Assembly: GCA_014058105.1 (NCBI GenBank) | Contig: JACGCM010001242.1 | Location: forward strand, 744,001 to 808,000 | Reading direction: 5' to 3' | DNA length: 64,000 bases | Source of the DNA: Kingdonia uniflora | Taxonomy: Eukaryota > Streptophyta > Magnoliopsida > Ranunculales > Circaeasteraceae | In this document: piece by piece, positions 24,246 to 36,200 of the stretch | Layout: each line of letters begins with the position of its first letter | How positions within the stretch are numbered: the first letter of the stretch is position 1 | The notes under the pieces: generated by a model | What the model was told of the DNA's origin: nothing | Databases searched by the model: none | Seen by the model: the letters and a program-made list of their open reading frames with translations, nothing else | Translations under genes and position numbers: made by a program

Positions 24246-24683
24246 ATGTCGCACTCTACTCGAGTTAGTCATGTCTCTTCGAACACTCCATACGATTGGT
24301 TTGAGTCGGTAGGGATGCAGGATGATCAGCGTGACCAACGTCTCTACAAACTGAATAGACTATGCCTAATGGAGAAGGATGTCTTCGGTGAGAAAGCACA
24401 AATGCTGAAAGATCATTATAAAGACTTCAGGAATAAATTAGGAGCGTTCGATCATATCCAGGATGAACTGCATCAAACTATAGCAAAAAGAGATCAGCAT
24501 TTTAAAGAGTTCAAGTTCCATATGCGCTTCTTGGAAGATCAGCTCTGCGCTGTAAAGTTGGACTGGGATAAGCACAAGAAAGTGTACGAAGAGTCAGCTT
24601 CTAAGATTAGCTGTCTCGAGCAGAAGATCCAGGCTTTGGAGCGCGATCTGGAATGCGCAGAACGTGATCAGGAGGAGTTGTGA
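24246..24683 (+). CDS. Coiled-coil protein 2 of the MULE family, copy A, intact 145 aa
   Basis: An uninterrupted single-exon frame of 145 residues. The N-terminus has a conserved block (PYDWFESVGMQDDQRDQRLY, then LNRLCLMEKDV). From about residue 50 onward it is a charged helix (DHYKDFRNKLGAFDHIQDEL, FKFHMRFLEDQLCAVKLDWD) ending in SCLEQKIQALERDLECAERD, typical of a coiled coil. It follows its paralogue at 23267 in tandem and is convergent with the transposase remnant. The same pair is present in copy B, where both members carry stops. Function unknown; it may serve the element (complex assembly or partner binding), but that is inference. Confidence 0.75.
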   Translation: MSHSTRVSHVSSNTPYDWFESVGMQDDQRDQRLYKLNRLCLMEKDVFGEKAQMLKDHYKDFRNKLGAFDHIQDELHQTIAKRDQHFKEFKFHMRFLEDQLCAVKLDWDKHKKVYEESASKISCLEQKIQALERDLECAERDQEEL

Positions 24684-25159
24684 ACATTTGTTTTTTTGGT
24701 ATTTAGTTTGTTCATTTTTTGTGGTAACTAGTACTTTTCCTTTGTATGAATGAAAAAATGTTTTGTTTAGTGCTATTTCATTTGCTTTTTGCTGTTAAGT
24801 AGTGGTTTCCGTTTGGTATGTGGCAAACAAAACAATCACAGTTCTGTAAAAAAATAATGATGATATAGGGGGGTCAAGTTTAATGATGAACTTAACAAAA
24901 CTGAAGATAAAAATTCAACAGACAATAAAAAATTCTATGAGAACAAATAACAGTTCTGAATAAAATAATGATATCATGGAAACACACAAATGAGATAGCA
25001 TTCATACACAAATGACACTTCAGAAGCAAACAATGAGAACATACAAACAAACTAATGATATATTCTACGTGTACAAATGACAGTTCGGTGCTAAATAATA
25101 ATACAATGCAGAAAGACAAATGAGAATTTCTTTTTTAACAAATGACAGTTACATTTAGA

Positions 25160-25964
25160 ACAAAAATCAGAAATAAAGTTTTGGGAGTTCTGAGAAGGTA
25201 CCCTAAGCTTATTAACAATCCATATGTAAAAGGGTGTGCCGGGATTGGTTTTATGCATATTAATCATTACGGTAAAGTCCTGGACTGATGAAATTGCGCA
25301 TGCACAACCATGGACGAAGTTGTGCAGCTTACAGTCCTCACGACGGATTTCGCTTGTTTCTTCAAGGATTGTAACAAAATCTTCGTATGACGAGTGCGTT
25401 CTTAATGAGGTAAGTTTTGTACTTCCTCCAACATAAGTAACAATTGATCCGATCTTTGGATGTACGATATCCCCACCAAAATGAACAATGGTATAAAGCT
25501 GAACTCCATTCATCCCTGAAACAAATGATGTAAATAAACAATTCTGGTGATAAAGAACCAAAGACAAATGAGAAAAATGATATAAAACTGAATTCCAGCA
25601 ATCCCTCAAACAAATGATAGGAATCCTGAAATAAATGATATCAATGAACAATTCCGGTGATATAGTAACAGAGATAGATGATTAAAAAGTCGAAGAAAAA
25701 TAATTATGTACGAATTGTATCATCTTGCATAACATCTTTTCTTAAGATAAATGGGACAAATTGTGATGCAGATACACAGTTAGAGATGATGAATACAGAG
25801 TTAAAAATAATATTTACTGAAATGATTATTTTAACGGTCGGAGAGAAGGATAACAACGGTCTTTGGCAACGAGAATAACATATGATAGCAGCGATATTTT
25901 CCTCCCAATGACCTCTGTGTGAGGACTTTAGCGAATGCAGAACGATAGTTGAAAGACTTGACAC
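25160..25964 (-). pseudogene. MuDR-type transposase, N-terminal remnant, copy A
   Basis: Two pieces on the minus strand: 25964-25704 (ICYSRCQRPLLSFSPTVKII, ILRKDVMQDDTIRT) and 25517-25160 (GMNGVQLYTIVHFGGDIVHP, EETSEIRREDCKLHNF, TPFYIWIVNKLRVPSQNSQN). Both match the first exons of the copy B transposase (62913-62150), including the small N-terminal (PB1-like) domain of MULE transposases. Everything after it, namely the MuDR DNA-binding, DDE and SWIM parts, is deleted at about 25155. Confidence 0.75.
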
Positions 25965-26446
25965 ATGAAGAAGACAAACAGTACATCAAGGAGAATCTAC
26001 TTTGGTTTTTGTAGAAGCTTTGTTGTTAAGTAAGAAGAAGAATAAGAAGAAGAAGCTTTGATTTTTAAGGTTAGTAGTGTATTATGGGGGGGAATCTTCC
26101 ATTTTATTTCTGTTCTGATTACTGTAGCAGATTAGACTACTCAACAACTCCAGTGGAATAGTTTCTCATTTTTTCCTGCATTATTTATCATTTGTTATGC
26201 GAGAACTTTGTCATTTGATGTGTATATCTTTGTAATTGTTTTGGTATAACTTTGTTATTTGTTGAGTAATCTTTGTGAGTATGTAGTTTTATTACTATAC
26301 CCATCAACATTTAATGTTTGAGAATAGACTGGCAACTGGGGGGTAGTAGGTGGGACCATTATCGATTTGTTAATTTTAGTATCGATTTTGGAAGAGGCTT
26401 GCCAAAGTATCGATTTTGCAAAGATGGCAAAAACTAGTATTTATTC

Positions 26447-27280
26447 TCATCATTTCCGTTCTAGAATTTATGCAATCAATTTTTTCTCCCTTGTAATGTT
26501 TTCCTTTGTGCGCATAGTACACTCCAAAGAACATAAACATGTTAAGACTGTTAGTGTTATTCATGCCTATTGGCTATGGCACACACATTGCATTCCAAAT
26601 ACAGTGCAAAACGTATTTATGGATCAAATTTATCTGCTGGAAATTAGACCTCATGCTTTTTCAATGGAGAAAAAATAATTATGTAACGCAGCTGAATCCT
26701 ACCGTTTCTTACCGAACAATACCTAAATAAAGTACTTGCCAGGAAAAATGCAGGTACCAGTGCCGTAGTGACAGGAGTTAAGAACAAGAACAAAACACGG
26801 GCACAATATTGTATTAAAGCAACTTGAGTTGGCCTAAACCTCCTCAACTCTTCATAAACTCATTTTAAATCATGTAACGCTGAGCAGTATAAACACACAA
26901 CTGTGCATTGCGACTGGGAATGTGCCTTCAACTTTATGAAGATAACCAAAACCAAAAGTTACATCCTGACAAGAATGAAGGCAACTGTCAAGAATTTTAT
27001 TTCACAGGAATCGAATATATAACATGAAAATTACCTGGAATACATATACGTGTTACAATACTAAATAGCCAATCGCTCAGTGTTTAGCAAGATAGATGTA
27101 ACATTAAATGTGTCTTGCAACAAAAATAAATAAGAGGATACATTATTGGGAATTTTGAAAGCTGATTGTTGTACCCAAATACACATAGGGCAAAGGCTAA
27201 ATGACCCCAAACGAGAATTTCAATAGCAGCTCCTGGGCACTTTGTTCAATTTGGCCGACTTCGTACTGAACCATCTTAAC
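26447..27280. other. 3' flank of the host gene
   Basis: No gene seen. A minus-strand AATAAA lies at 26996-27001, about 280 nt past the host stop codon, a plausible polyadenylation signal. The right end of MULE copy A abuts this stretch. Confidence 0.4.
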
Positions 27281-30200
27281 TCAGTCGAGCTTGACGTTAG
27301 AATATAGGAGGGTGTCCCTCGTGATCGGCATATTGACAAGAAAATAGATCTGCATAGGATAAGGAAACAACAAAAAGTTTTCAGTATTCCTGCTAGTAGT
27401 CCTTATAACTGGAAGAATGTGTATGTACGTATATATCATTTGCTACAGTAACTAATACTTCGTCATTTATCCCAGACAATATGAATATTGGCAGAAATAT
27501 CTTGAAGGTAATACCTAAACCAAGGATAAAAAAATGCATTTTGATTTTTGGGTCAAATTGGATAGATCAAAAGGTTTAAGTATTTTTCATATTTTGAAAT
27601 GGGGGCATTTATTAGGACTAAGAAAGTGGAACATTACCTTTACAGATATAATAACAAACACATTTAACACTCACATGCTTTCCCTAACAACCCTAACTGC
27701 ACCACTCTCCTCTCCCCACCTTTTCACATTTTCTCCCCAATTCTCACATATTAGCACTCTTCATTGCCCTCTATTTTATGATTATCGCTCTCACTCCTCT
27801 ATCACGTCATACACTCTCTCTCGCCTCTCTACACTCTCATCTTCCTCTCTTTCACGACTCTCTCATCCCCAGCTTTCCGCCTCAAAGCCCATTGAAAAAT
27901 ATAGGGGTTTTTTACTGCAGAATGTGTTTCTTGGCTTATTATTGGTTATAAACTTAATTTGGTTTATCTTGGTTCATCATTGGTTTTTCTAGTGATGTGT
28001 TGTAGTCCCGAAGGCTCGTATTTATAAAGCTGTATTGCTACCAAAGGCAAGCCTTTGTGAACCCGAGTGCTGAAGAGAGGCCTTTGTAGCATTGTAAGCC
28101 AAAGGCTTTGTGTTCATTCGTAACGAGCCACGGATGGACACTAGTATTTATAAAAGACATAAGAGGTTACCCCACCCTGATACCAAGATGATCTTGTCTT
28201 TCCAAAACTCAGTCGTAATTTCCAAAAATTACTCAACAGATATATGCTAGCCCGACTTAAGATATATTGGTACCATATATCCACATATCCCTTGACATTT
28301 TGAAACTTTGATTGAAACATAAGAAATCAAGTAAAACTATATTCAAATTGCAGTCTCACCCCAAGCAGAGTTGATATGAGAAGAATGATCCCAGTTGCCC
28401 AAGCAAGGACCGTTCTAACAAGCTGCCTCTCTACTAAAGCGCTAATATCAGGTATGTCTGTTAGCTCCTCCAATAACCTCGAAGAAGGATGAGAAGTATA
28501 TTTGACACTGAAGACTGGTTCAGACTCCGCCTTGAACAAGACGGCTCCTACTAATTGACCTGCCCATTTTAAGATAACATATAATTATAACATTTATCAT
28601 GATTTCTCAAAAAAAGACCCAAAAAATTTGTTACTAGAAATTAGTTGAGGGCTGGTTTGCAAACTTCATCTAATACAGTTTAGAATGTGGTCCCTAGGGC
28701 AATGAAGGCATATTCTCATAAAACAAAAAAGACATCTCACCCTTGTATGCTTCCTGTAATGAATCAAATAGCATAGTTAGTGTAGTCAACAACAGTTCCA
28801 TCCCTTGTTGAGCACCACCAGGACCAGATTGCTCTTGCAATGCCTACAGCAAATAAAAGAAACCCATCAAAATACAAAGAAAAAATTAAATAAGACGGAA
28901 CAGATTAAACATAGAGGTGAGCACTAAAATGATTCAACCTTTTGTATATAAGTACTTTGTTCTCTATAATGAATAAAAAAAGAAAAAATTAGACCACAGA
29001 ATGATATTAACTATCAGGCACAAGTTAAGCAGATAGGATTTCCAACAAACAAAACAAAAATATATCTATAAAAAAAGATATGAACGACTATTGTTTTAAA
29101 AGCTTTGCCCAAAAAAAGAAGTGAAGCAGAAGTAACTCATTAAAAAAGTGAAGAAAAACACAAAAGAAGCATCCTCATAATCTGAGGCACTGTTAAAGAA
29201 GTGCTCTAAGGCATACATAGAGCTATACTGGGACTCACTTTGATACTTTAACCTAAGGGCTTAACCCTTACGAATATCTCTTCCATAGTTGATGGGAACG
29301 GCCAAATGTGTCCTACATGTTCTCCTCGAATGTAAAAGTAAATTATTGATCAACTTGGAAAGAGTACAAATCCAAAGGCAAAGAGAAGAAAAGAAGAATA
29401 ATACAAAAGCACTCTAGATCACGTCGGATCCGCTTTAGTTAAATCCTTCCATCACATTACAAGATCTTTAAACCTCACCCCGCCTACAGATATGGACGGA
29501 AAAGGATAATTACTTTCTCGGGCGAAGTCTTCCTTTCAAGGTGCCTATCGCTCCTCTCCGTCCACAAAACTAATCCAGCCGCACACAAAGTACGATCCAA
29601 GAGTATTTTGCAATCTTTCTTCTAAATGACTTGCACTTGCTTTCAAAGATGTAAATAAGATCCTAGGTCTTAAACATACTTGTTCACAAAAAGGTACTAC
29701 CTCGATCTCAGCATAGAAAAATTCAAAGATGGACAATGAAGTTTATCAGCTGTGCGCAGCACAATAATTGACATTTTTTTTTAAACGAATGACCCTGTAA
29801 GTTGACTAGGTGGGTAAAACCGTATTGAATGGTGGGCCACCCAAGTTTTAATTCAGAACATGCCAATCCAGAGGTCAAAGAAAGCCAATGTTCTTTCTTG
29901 ACCAGTATGAACTGTGCCATACAACTGACAATTCTTTCAAGTGCACTGCCTGAAATAAAAATTCATAACATCCTCAACACTCACGTTCTTTCGTTATATG
30001 TAGCAAGCAAACATCTTGCGTTGATGTAGACCTCAGATATTCTCTCTGAGTGTCACGATAACGGTGCGGCATAACTTCTTCAGGCTCTTAACGAATGAAA
30101 GTTAGTCAACTCTTACGTACTCATCATCAGCATCCTTGTCATTCTGTAATAGAGGGCCGTTTTTCATCAGTCATCTTCTATTGAAGGGACACGTCCACAA

Positions 30201-33200
30201 CTTTTGCATCATATAGTGAAATGTGAAGCATATTCGAGAACCACATAGAGAACATGCTTGAAAAGAAGTTGGTGCAAATATTTATCCCTCCAATCACTGC
30301 ACTTTGACATTTTATCCTCATACATGTAAGTTAGAAATGTTCGCGGGGTTCAACAATTCGAGAATCTCTATTTGAAGTTGCAAGCCTTCATCAGAAAAAG
30401 TAGAAAAAGAAAGAAAATATGGAGTTGGATCCATGTAGAGTATGTAGAGCTAGTAGAATAGAAAAGAAAAAAAGTGTAAGCATTTGGTAGAAGGAAGGTG
30501 ATTAGTTGAAGGGGATAAGGGTAAGGGGAAAGGAAGATAAAGTTAGAGGGAGAAAAGGAAGGAAGATTTGAGTTTGCAACATCAGGTATGTGACAAGGCT
30601 ATCCATGGGCCACCTAAAGTTTAGGTGTGTGCATGAATAAGCTTCAATAATTTCCTAATAGAGTGGCCCTCTGCAACTACTGTTTTAGGTGTGATCATGC
30701 TAGTCTATTATAAGTTTATAACTTCTAATTGGTTTTTTTCTACTGGCAATGTTTATGCAAGTGTTTTTATAGCTCGTCGAGTCAAATTTTCAGAAACTTT
30801 TACTTTGGGTTGCTGCTTCTCCAACTCCAGAATAACGTACTTGACCATTTCAGACATTAAAAACTAGTATACCGGGTACCGGTGGGACCGACTGCAAGTT
30901 TCTCAAACAGTAAGGAATGAAAGGTTTAAAGATTTTTCTAAAACTCCTATAATTTTAGTGATCAGTTTATTCCTCTTTAAGTCTCCTATTAATGTGGCGA
31001 TGATTCAACTATTTGTACTTAATAGGTTTCAAGGTTGCAACTTTTGTCCAAACTTCCGATTTTCGATCCGATCTTTCCGATTTTGAAACCCTATTTTGTA
31101 ATTCCGATTTCCGAAAATCCGATTTCCGAATTTTTTTGATTCGGATCGGAATCGGATAGCTTTGTGCAATTCCGAATATTCCGATCCGATTATTCCAAAA
31201 ACCATCCAATCCGATTATTCCGAATACCCTCCGATCCGATTTAATCCGAAAAATATTCCGAATATCCCTCTGATCCGATTTAATTCTAAATAATCCGAAT
31301 TGAAACATAAAACATTAGATCTTAAGATTATTAACCTAGGGCATTCTCCACCGCCTGTCTTCTCCATTCTCCACTGCCCTCCACTCCCTCTACTCTTAAG
31401 TTCAATCTCCACTGCCTCCACTCCCTTTACTCTTAAGTTAAATCTCCACTGCCTCGATTTTGATTCGCAGCGAAGAAGAAAAGTTAAATCTCTTCTCTGG
31501 CTTTGATTGTCCTATAGCTTCGATTTTGAATATTTGATTCTTGGAGAAGTGAGAACTCTGTTATTATGGTTTGATTTGGAGAAGTGAGAACTCTGTTATT
31601 CCGAAATTTATTCCGAATTTATTCCAAAATTTCTTATATTTCCGAATTCGGATTCATTTTTACAGTTCCGAAAAAAAATCGGATCGGAATAGATTTTATA
31701 GTTTCGAAAAAAATTGGAAAAATTTTGATCCGAAAACAGGCCTAGTTTCAAGCAAATGACATAAAAGGGTCATTGTTTTTTTAACGTATTTCTGTTTTCA
31801 GCCCAAATACTTATCAGGAAAAAACTTAAAGGACAGTTTAGGAATCAAAGAAAATCTTTGGTTAAGATTTGTTCAGGTTCCCGGAAATAATGGCGACAAA
31901 TTTGAAAGGGTAAAACAGGCGGAAAATTGCTTCAGACGGACTACCATGAAACCGTTTTGTAACCACCAAGAGCATTTTTGTGTAGTTATGTGTAGAGTGA
32001 CCTCCCTACCGGTCGGTCAGATTATTTAACTGAAACCAATATGTGTAACAGACTAATTTCCTATAAAACTATTAATTTTAAGTTAAGATGTCTATTTGGT
32101 GGTCACTGATACCTTCAGTGCATGAAGTGTGAGTGGGTTTTGTAGGAGGAATAGCATGCACCGAACCCGTTTCATTATATTATTATAGGATACATTATAC
32201 AGCAAATGCAACAACAAACGTACAATGTCCACTATGGGCCAACTATCTCATAAAGTCAACCATTTTTCAGAAAACAACGAGTGTTCATTGATCAAGCATG
32301 AGCCAAGGACCGAAACCGGAGTGAGAAATTAGAAAAAAAGCGAGGCAAACATAAGATAATTGAAAAGAACGAGAAGTGGGAAATGCAGGCGTCAGAAACA
32401 ACAATCCATAAAGTTAAAGGATTATATTCATTCATAATTATTTCATCACCTTAATGCCAGTAAAGCAGCCCGTAACAAACTCCGCTTGACTTTGCATGTT
32501 TCCAGAAAACTCTTCACGCCTCTTACTTGCCCTTCGGGTACTGTGGATCAAGGAAACAAGACTTACTGCAAACTTTCTGTCTGCTTTCTGCAAAAAAGAG
32601 GTGATATTTTCCCATAAAGACCCCATAATTCAGATAAGAAATTAAGCTTGTAGGTGAAATAATTTTGCTTTTGGAAATAAAAATATAAGACAAAAAGAAA
32701 AAGAAGAAGCAAACCTTTGAAAGATGCAAGCTCAGAGTGGTTCCACTGGGTAACATAACAGTAAACACCCCACTGAATGGTTCCAAGGCATAACTAACAT
32801 ATGAACCACCTAACGCAGATGCCTGCAATAACAAGCATATATATGTCTTAGATACAAATATAAGCTAATAATAATCGAATTTCAAGTAAGTGCGCCATCT
32901 AAAATGAAAAAATAACTACTATGAAAGGGGCTAACAAGATGAAGAAGTTCTGTATCCGCACAAGTTGCATCGCAATCAGAACCAAATGATTTCTCCAAAG
33001 AAATGACAGACACTTCTTTTCCTCCTGTGAAAAATCAAAGGATGGATAGGTATAAACATTTAACAAAATTAATAATTGATGAACAAGTGAAAGAATTAGC
33101 ATATAACATTCACTGGGTGAGTTGAAGTTCTGAAGTTCTCAAATGAAAATTGCATCCAATGATTGACACGAATTTACGGCCAAAGCACCATCCGGATAAC

Positions 33201-36200
33201 TAAAAAGAGGTAGATGTCACTCTGAATGCCATCAGGCAATTCAGAATGGTGCCAACCTGCCTTTTTGAACTTAGGAAAAAAGAAGTTAAAAGCATTGTGG
33301 ATGTTTATCATTGTTCTTATAAAAAGGTTTATTCAACGCAAAATGCAGCTATTAATTATCCTGAGTGTCCGTCCATTTTTGTGGCTATTCTCTGCCGTTT
33401 TGAAGCATGCAATAAAATCAGTCTATTTGGAGCACTGAATGTTTTTTTTTCCCACAAACGAATTGATTGCAAGGTCAATGCCGATGCTTTTATATTGCAA
33501 TGTGGTTTATGATAACTTGTCACTCCGGGCTACATCTAAAGAAGAATTCAAGTACCTGGAAGTTGAATGTCAACTTTTCCTGAATCTAGAAGAACCCTGC
33601 TCCTAAAGGTATTTCCAGCTCGGGAATTACCGAAATAGTCCAATGGTAGTTGTTGTTCTACAGATAAGAGAATAGTCTATAAATTATTTGCTAAGAATTA
33701 AGTTCTTCCCAACTCAAGATGCATTTCAAAAATCAAGTCTTGCAACCTTCTATTCCTTCAACTTCCAGCAAAAAAACAGCACGAGGCCTATTGAATGGAT
33801 TGGGCAAGAGAAACTCATTCAGCTGCAAATACATATGCAATCAATGAGCATCCACGACTTCTACTATAAAACAGAAAACTCCACCCCAGAAAAACTTAAT
33901 TACCACAAAATATCATCAACCTTACCTTAAATGAACTATCGGCTGAAAGGGAAGCTGGTGGTGTGAAACCCAATAAAATAGAGACGGCAGCACCAACATC
34001 TGAGAGAAACATTGTGCCGGCCTGAGAAAATAAAAATACGTTGTTTTTACAATCAGGCAATCCTATCCAAAATTAAGCATCAAAATATAAATCTACAAGC
34101 ACCCTGGGGATCTGCATTTTCCATAGCTGTAAACTGAGATCATTGATGCTACAGTGCACACGTGATCTCTTGTTAAGCACTTTAAAAGCTCAAAGGTCTA
34201 TGATGACAATATGTTGTATCTTTTTATCGTTCTCTCAATGCCAAAGTTTAAAAGGTGATCTCAGGCCTCGAGGCAGTGCTTCATCAGGGATAGAAGCAAG
34301 CTCGAGGGTCGAAAGGGGGAAACCTCCATTTTTATTTTTCAATAATCACAAATAAAACATAAAAATGTTTGTGCTAATAATCCTGAGTAATGCATGCATA
34401 ATACATCAATAAAGGCATCATGAACTAATGACACTTATATTTGGTGAGTCCTTGCAAGAAACAAAAAAAAAATACTAGAAAAGTACAATGTAAACGTCAC
34501 TTTGGGAAGAAAACTTGAAAAAACTTGCAAAGTTGCAGGCATACCTCGAGTCTAGAACAAAAAGAATATTTGATACTTGTATTTGGCGAGAATTCTTGAA
34601 AGACAGTAGGAAATGGCAGAACTGCCAATGAAAAACGAAGTAGCTGTAATGGTCCAAAATTGGAGAGAAAAGTGGGTTGGAAGAAGATAACCAAAATTGA
34701 AGGTAATGTGTTTCGAAATCTGGCAATTAGAGAGTAATGTCATTTTTAACATAGAGAGGAACTGTATTTTAAACAGCAGTCCCCATCAAGACTACTTTGT
34801 GCCTTTTTCATTTTTACTATTGTAGGGTGGAAGAAGAAGCTTTGGCCTCATCCACCTCGCGTTGAGGCATATCCTCTCCACTAAAATGCGTACGCCTCAC
34901 CTCGGTCAAGAGAGGAGTAAGCCTCAGAGCACTACACCATCGTTTTGCCTCGAGGCCAGCCTTGTTTTGCCTTTTAAAATTTATCCCCTTTGAACCTTGC
35001 ACCGATCTTAAGAATCTGCAAACATGCTCCAAGTTTTGTGAGTCTTATGGCATCATCCTCTCTCATGTCATCATTACAGGTGACATTATTATTATCTTAC
35101 GTCGAACTAAACTCCGCTTCTTTGATTAGATTTTGAGTCAGTTTTCAGATTGGCCTGGGTTAATATATATGGGTTATGGCCAGGCTTTCATAGAAGATAA
35201 CTGCAGCTTAATTTTGAAGTGACACAGAAAATGCATAAGGCCTCTTGGGAGATGTATCTATTCATTGATGGAGAAGGACTTGGCTTTAGAAAGTTGAAGG
35301 CTACCAAAAAAGCTGTTATGTATTGTTTTATATAACTCAGCTGATTGGATAGTTGATTGATATATGTATTCTTTTTGCCTCGATTTCTAGACAAAAATTG
35401 GGAAGTTGTTCGAACGACTATCGCGACTACTTCAAATTAGGTCGATTTAAGGGCAATTTGGTCATATATTGTAACTAAGAAACTTGTAACCTATTTAAGG
35501 GCAAGGCTAGGCAATGTGAAAAGGAAGAGAGAACTAAATTCCAATCAAGAATTTGGCTTTATGAGTAATTCATTGTAATCAATTGAATTGAGCAATAGAA
35601 GTTCCTATTGGGAAATTATTCCACCAAATCGTTCTTTGTGTTAATTCTTCTTTTTGGTTAGTCTCTAATTCGATTGTGGATTAAGTGGTATCAGATTTTT
35701 GGAGTTAGGATTTTTGGGGGGTTGATGGTTTATGGTTTATGGTATCTACGCGTGACCGACTCAAGCAAACGAATAAGAGACTTGTGAGTCCGTTGAAGAT
35801 TCACAGAAAACCTAACTCGAAGAAAAACATGAATACAGAGATAGGCGATTCAGAAGATCGACTCACAAAACTTGAAACTAAAGTTTCTGACCTAACTACT
35901 ACTCTAGGGGACTTAGTACAACAGTTAGCTATCGCGAACCTCTCTAAGGCATCCACTTTGACGAAGCGAAAAGAGCGCAAGGAGAAGAAAGGAGTTATGG
36001 GGGGCGATAACGAAGAGAAAGATGGAGATTCTAGTGATGTCGACTTCGTAGAAGAAGACGTAGTTATTAGTAAGTCCATGAAACCTATGTGCAATCTTCG
36101 TATTGATTTTAAAATATAAATTTCAGTATTCAACGAGTCAATCGATGCTGAGAAATTGGATAACTGGATAGATAGGTTAGAGACCTATTATTCAATTCAG

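Larger units (their letters stand above)
13328..26446 (+). mobile_element. Giant Ulp1-carrying MULE, copy A
   Basis: The terminal inverted repeat begins GAATAAATACTAGTTTTTGC at 13328 and is found inverted ending at 26446. Similarity continues for about 100 bp with indels and includes AAATCGATAATGG on both sides. Copy B at 45092-63405 has the same ends and gene order. MULEs that carry Ulp1-type protease genes are known in plants (KI-MULE, CUMULE). Compared with B, copy A lacks about 1.07 kb of the Ulp1 gene (junction near 16375) and about 3 kb of the transposase (junction near 25155), so it cannot move on its own. No convincing 9-bp target duplication was found. Confidence 0.8.

Noticed and set aside
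13315..26455. Target-site duplication of MULE copy A
   Set aside because: Bases outside the two termini (ATAAAAATTAT and ATCATTTCC) do not match as 8-10-bp direct repeats.
27534..27992. 152-codon plus-strand open frame in host intron 10
   Set aside because: Low-complexity Ser/Leu/Thr-rich translation of a C/T-rich intron stretch, no start context and no homologue recognised.
34800..35010. Possible SINE or tRNA-derived repeat with GCCTCGAGGC words
   Set aside because: No A/B-box promoter or poly-A tail could be recognised, so no class was assigned.
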